Below are positions 6,803 through 9,060 of a stretch of 9,060 nt of DNA, piece after piece (position 1 is the stretch's first letter; every line of letters begins with the position of its first letter). The stretch covers positions 1-9,060 of the forward strand of contig SVCR01000049.1 of assembly GCA_015058265.1 (NCBI GenBank). The letters are read 5' to 3'. The DNA is from Clostridiales bacterium. GTDB lineage: Bacteria > Bacillota_A > Clostridia > Peptostreptococcales > Anaerovoracaceae. Both the position numbers and the translations under genes were made by a program. The notes under the pieces were generated by a model. It made no database searches. It was not told the DNA's origin and saw only the letters and a list, made by a program, of their open reading frames with translations.

Positions 6803-6825
6803 GCAGAATAGCTTCTTTGTGGCAA
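6798..6825 (+). promoter_or_regulatory. Alternative hairpin of the THF riboswitch expression platform
   Basis: The 3' strand of P1, UUGCC (6798-6802), can instead pair with GGCAA (6821-6825). The stem extends through a G-U pair, CA/UG and GAA/UUC with a 2-nt bulge, around a UAGC loop. This hairpin and P1 exclude each other, as expected for a switch. If P1 forms, bases 6820-6824 become free to pair with UGCCG (6858-6862) next to the folT ribosome binding site. No clean intrinsic terminator is visible, although a T6 run lies at 6872-6877. Control of translation is my inference. Confidence 0.55.
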
Positions 6826-6877
6826 TAGTTGATTCTTTGGTTCTTGGGATAGGCTTATGCCGGGAAGGAGATTTTTT

Positions 6878-7444
6878 ATGTCCGGAAATGATTATACCAG
6901 CAGGAGTGGCCGTACCCGCACTCAGCAGCTCACGATGGACGCTGTGCTGGCGGCTATGGTCGTGGTTCTGGGCTTTGTTTCGATCAGGATCGGAAATATC
7001 ATGAAGATCTCACTTGAGGATTTTCCTGTGATCTTCGCAGCACTGATGTTCGGGCCGGTCGACGGCATGGTCGTAGCTGCTGTCGGGATATTCCTGTATC
7101 AGCTTCTCAGCTACGGGATCACAGCGACAACAGTTCTGTGGATCCTGCCCTTTGTCGTGGTAGGAGGGCTTGCGGGCTGGTACGCAAAGAAGTCCGGCTA
7201 CAATAACAGCAGCAAGCAGATACTTATAACATTCATAGTCTGCGAGCTGATAATCTGCGCTCTTAATACCGGCGCTATCTATGTTGATTCGAAAATGTAC
7301 GGATATTACTATCCGACTATCATAACGGGGATGATCCTCATCAGAACGCTCACAGCCCTCGGTAAAGGTGTCGTCCTCGGACTCGTATCGCCTCCGGTCC
7401 TGAGAGCTTTGTCCAAAGTCACAGGAAACGGCAGGAGCAGATAG
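6878..7444 (+). CDS. folT: ECF transporter S component, probably folate-specific (FolT-like)
   Basis: Membrane substrate-binding subunit of an energy-coupling-factor vitamin transporter; it would work with EcfT and the ATPases EcfA/EcfA' encoded elsewhere. The 188 residues hold about six hydrophobic segments (near 20-38, 47-58, 62-80, 84-102, 114-134 and 147-170). The stretch RIGNIMKISLEDFPVIFAA with LMFGPVDG (about 37-63) has the style of S components, where this loop precedes a FGPxxG turn. The tail is basic. Sequence alone would leave the vitamin open (folate, thiamine precursor or other), but the THF riboswitch directly upstream makes folate by far the best guess. I start at the ATG at 6878 because GGAAGGAG (6863-6870) lies 7 nt upstream; the in-frame ATG at 6857 lacks a site. 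It is transcribed from its own promoter. The convergent exporter gene ends 62 nt away, and no clear terminator is seen in that gap. Confidence 0.82.
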   Translation: MSGNDYTSRSGRTRTQQLTMDAVLAAMVVVLGFVSIRIGNIMKISLEDFPVIFAALMFGPVDGMVVAAVGIFLYQLLSYGITATTVLWILPFVVVGGLAGWYAKKSGYNNSSKQILITFIVCELIICALNTGAIYVDSKMYGYYYPTIITGMILIRTLTALGKGVVLGLVSPPVLRALSKVTGNGRSR

Positions 7445-7506
7445 CGCGCTTTGGGGTGCTGTCTGCGTACGGCAAGGTGCGATCGCCCATCAATAAAGCA
7501 GTCTGG

Positions 7507-8412
7507 TCAGCGATCTTCAGTCGAGACCTTCCATACTCCGAGGAGGATCAGGACGATCCCGATGAATTGTACAGCAGAGAACGGCTCATGGAGGATCAGA
7601 ACACCTGCGACAACTGAGATGATCGGGATGATATTCTCGAATACTGTAGCAGTCGCGATATCCAGATATGTGATGGCAAAGTTCTGCAGCAGGAAAGCAG
7701 CAACAGATGAAATCACCGATAGATACAGGACAGGCAGCATTACTCCGGGATCGCATGAGCTCTTTATGAACAGCGGAATGAATTCTGAACCTTCCTGGAT
7801 GATCGCTTTGCCTATGAAGAAGACAAAGCCCATGACCATCATGATGAATGTTCTCTCGAACGGTGTGAATGCATCAGCAACTGACCTGCTGATGAGGTAG
7901 AAGACTGCAGCAGATGTTACGGCGATCAGGAGGAAAATAATCCCGCGCACCTGAATGCTGCCGGAGCTCGTCTGTGCAGTTGAGATAACAAATACACCCG
8001 CGACAGAGCACATGATCCATCCGTAGATCCTGAGAGCGACACGTTCTTTAAGGAAAACAGCTGACAGCAGCACTGTAACAATAGGGATCAGAGATATCAT
8101 AAGTCCGGAGAAGGAAGCATTGGTATATTCGATGCCACTTGTCTCTGCAAGGAAATAGATGACCGGTTGGCAGAGTCCCATGAGGAGAAATTTGCCGACC
8201 GGTTTGCCTTTGAGATCGATCTTGTAAGGCCCGATCACCAGCATCAGCAGCATTACAAGCATGGCTGCGGAGAATCTCACAGCCAACAGAATATCCGCTT
8301 GAGTGTGCATCAGGGCGACCCTTGATGCCAGAAAGCTGAAGCCATAGATAGTACAATATGCTATGCTCGCGAGAATACCGAGCTTGTGCATGTCCCTGCC
8401 CTTATTTCCCAT
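7507..8412 (-). CDS. DMT superfamily EamA-type transporter, substrate unknown
   Basis: Ten-helix inner-membrane carrier built from two EamA repeats (about residues 10-145 and 157-296 of 301). Each repeat ends in the typical helix pair after an Ile/Pro turn. SLIPIVTVLLSAVFLKERV (107-125) closes the first, and NIIPIISVVAGVLILHEP (260-277) the second, with Glu123 and Glu276 in the usual L-x-E position and a following GIVLILLGV. Such proteins usually export amino acids, nucleobases or other metabolites; nothing here identifies the substrate. The start is uncertain: the ATG at 8412 has a strong GGAGG (8427-8431 on the complement) but 14 nt away, while Met8 (8391) has only weak purines upstream. 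It is convergent with folT and divergent from the DUF362 gene. No link to folate is evident beyond position. Confidence 0.88.
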   Translation of the reverse strand: MGNKGRDMHKLGILASIAYCTIYGFSFLASRVALMHTQADILLAVRFSAAMLVMLLMLVIGPYKIDLKGKPVGKFLLMGLCQPVIYFLAETSGIEYTNASFSGLMISLIPIVTVLLSAVFLKERVALRIYGWIMCSVAGVFVISTAQTSSGSIQVRGIIFLLIAVTSAAVFYLISRSVADAFTPFERTFIMMVMGFVFFIGKAIIQEGSEFIPLFIKSSCDPGVMLPVLYLSVISSVAAFLLQNFAITYLDIATATVFENIIPIISVVAGVLILHEPFSAVQFIGIVLILLGVWKVSTEDR

Positions 8413-8489
8413 AAAGATAATTGAATCCTCCCCCCTGGATCAGTTCTGCTCATGCCCTGTCATGTATTATTTGGCAAGAGCCACATACC

Positions 8490-8518
8490 ATTATACGCAA
8501 ATAGATGAGAAGGTCTAA
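8490..8518 (-). promoter_or_regulatory. Candidate promoter for the EamA transporter gene
   Basis: A perfect reverse-strand TATAAT (8495-8490) lies about 80 nt before the start codon. The hexamer 17 bp further upstream, TTAGAC (8518-8513), is a poor -35, so activation or a weak promoter is likely. Confidence 0.4.
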
Positions 8519-8531
8519 CATTTTTTCTCAT
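8505..8531. repeat. Inverted repeat in the eamA-DUF362 divergent region
   Basis: ATGAGAA (8505-8511) and TTCTCAT (8525-8531) are perfect 7-bp arms around 13 nt. They straddle the predicted -35 position of the exporter promoter. This is where a repressor or activator site would lie, but the protein is unknown and a chance match is possible. Confidence 0.4.
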
Positions 8532-8566
8532 TAGTTGCCGGGAATGCGGGAATGACCTAAATCAGC

Positions 8567-8594
8567 TTGAATCAAGATCTCTGTATAGTATTAT
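8567..8594 (+). promoter_or_regulatory. Candidate promoter for the DUF362 gene
   Basis: TTGAAT (8567-8572) and TATTAT (8589-8594) with a 16-bp spacer, about 30 nt before the GTG start. Predicted transcription begins near 8601, leaving a short leader that holds the ribosome binding site. Confidence 0.5.
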
Positions 8595-8624
8595 TATCAG
8601 AGAATAAAGAAAGAGGACAAAGCA

Positions 8625-9060
8625 GTGAAGAGAAATGAGATATGGCGTTCATACGGAACGGACTATAAAGATATGACAAAGCGCCTCCTGATACAGGCCG
8701 GGCTCGAAGAACTCCTGCCTGATAAGGGATCGAGAATAGCGATCAAGCCTAATCTCGTTACTCCTTCTCCGGCAAAGTTCGGTGCGACTACACATCCTGA
8801 AGTGGTCGCGGGGATAATTGAATTCCTGCAGGAGAGAGACTATCGCAATATAGTTGTTGCTGAAGGATCATGGGTCGGCGATGAGACTGCAGAGGCGTTC
8901 GACTACTGCGGCTATAATTCGCTGGCGCGTGAATACGGCGTAGAGCTCACAGACATGCAGAAGGAATCCGGAGTAAGCACGGATTGCGGAGGCCTGGATC
9001 TTGAGATATGCAGATGCGTGCGTGACTGGGATTTCCTGATCAATGTTCCGGTTATGAAGG
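8625..9060 (+). CDS. DUF362 domain-containing protein (GTG start, 3'-truncated by the window)
   Basis: Only the first 145 codons lie in the window. After a short N-terminal part (MKRNEIWRSYGTDYKDMTKR) comes the hallmark DUF362 segment IAIKPNLVTP at about residues 38-47, then THPEVVAGIIEFL, IVVAEGSWVGDETAEAF and WDFLINVPVMK at the window end. DUF362 proteins often carry iron-sulfur clusters, sometimes on an added ferredoxin domain, and their reaction is unknown; whether this one has such a domain lies beyond the window. Cys91 and several later cysteines are present, but I cannot assign them as ligands. The start is GTG at 8625, preceded by AAGAGGA (8611-8617) at 7-nt spacing. The ATG at 8635 is out of frame, and the first in-frame ATG (8673) lies 48 nt into the frame without a matching site. 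It is divergent from the exporter gene. Confidence 0.83.
   Translation, partial: MKRNEIWRSYGTDYKDMTKRLLIQAGLEELLPDKGSRIAIKPNLVTPSPAKFGATTHPEVVAGIIEFLQERDYRNIVVAEGSWVGDETAEAFDYCGYNSLAREYGVELTDMQKESGVSTDCGGLDLEICRCVRDWDFLINVPVMK

Noticed and set aside
6857..6877. Upstream in-frame ATG for the ECF S component
   Set aside because: No ribosome site before it, and the GGAAGGAG at 6863-6870 would lie inside the gene; the ATG at 6878 is well placed.
7445..7506. Convergent gap searched for a terminator; GCGATCGC palindrome near 7480
   Set aside because: An 8-bp palindrome with no loop or T-run cannot act as an intrinsic terminator; nothing else was found there.
7451..7900. 149-codon forward ORF after folT
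   Set aside because: Mostly antisense to the EamA gene, whose reverse frame shows clear membrane-protein character.

Overview
The window looks like a chromosomal segment of an anaerobic, fermentative, Gram-positive-type bacterium of the class Clostridia (order Eubacteriales sensu lato). The signs are a stand-alone formate-tetrahydrofolate ligase, an FchA-type cyclohydrolase, the [FeFe]-hydrogenase maturase HydF, an ECF transporter S component behind a tetrahydrofolate (THF) riboswitch, and strong GGAGG-type ribosome binding sites. Base composition is moderate, with no obvious island of foreign composition and no insertion sequence, CRISPR array, tRNA or rRNA. The family cannot be fixed from the sequence alone.

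Layout. (1) 2-1633: fhs, forward, probably missing its first few codons at the window edge. (2) 1678-1707: a hairpin terminator shared with the convergent thyA (1747-2613, reverse). (3) 2614-2809: a divergent intergenic region with promoter candidates for thyA and hydF. (4) 2810-5647: a forward run of hydF, fchA and folD with short gaps (71 and 28 nt). (5) 5671-6539: a promoter candidate and a FocA/NirC-family formate channel, closed by a strong terminator at 6558-6588. (6) 6540-6877: a 338-nt gap without protein genes that holds this terminator, a promoter with an extended -10 and a clear THF riboswitch (6707-6802) plus an overlapping alternative hairpin. It controls folT, an ECF S component at 6878-7444. 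(7) 7507-8412, reverse: a DMT/EamA-family exporter. (8) From 8625 to the window end: a DUF362 gene with a GTG start, divergent from the exporter.

How the genes fit together. Fhs, FchA and FolD interconvert formate, 10-formyl-THF, 5,10-methenyl-THF and 5,10-methylene-THF. ThyA uses methylene-THF to make dTMP. The FocA-like channel moves formate across the membrane, and FolT probably imports folate under control of a THF sensor. The region is therefore a one-carbon/folate neighbourhood. HydF, which matures [FeFe]-hydrogenase, sits at the head of the fchA-folD run and suggests that formate and hydrogen metabolism are linked.

The most notable observation is that this FolD lacks both the catalytic lysine and the partner glutamine of the cyclohydrolase site while keeping the dehydrogenase-type fold motifs. 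It is thus predicted to be a dehydrogenase only, with the neighbouring FchA supplying the missing step. I did not find a wholly new system. The strongest leads are this division of labour, the riboswitch with its expression platform, and an unusual ThyA active site.
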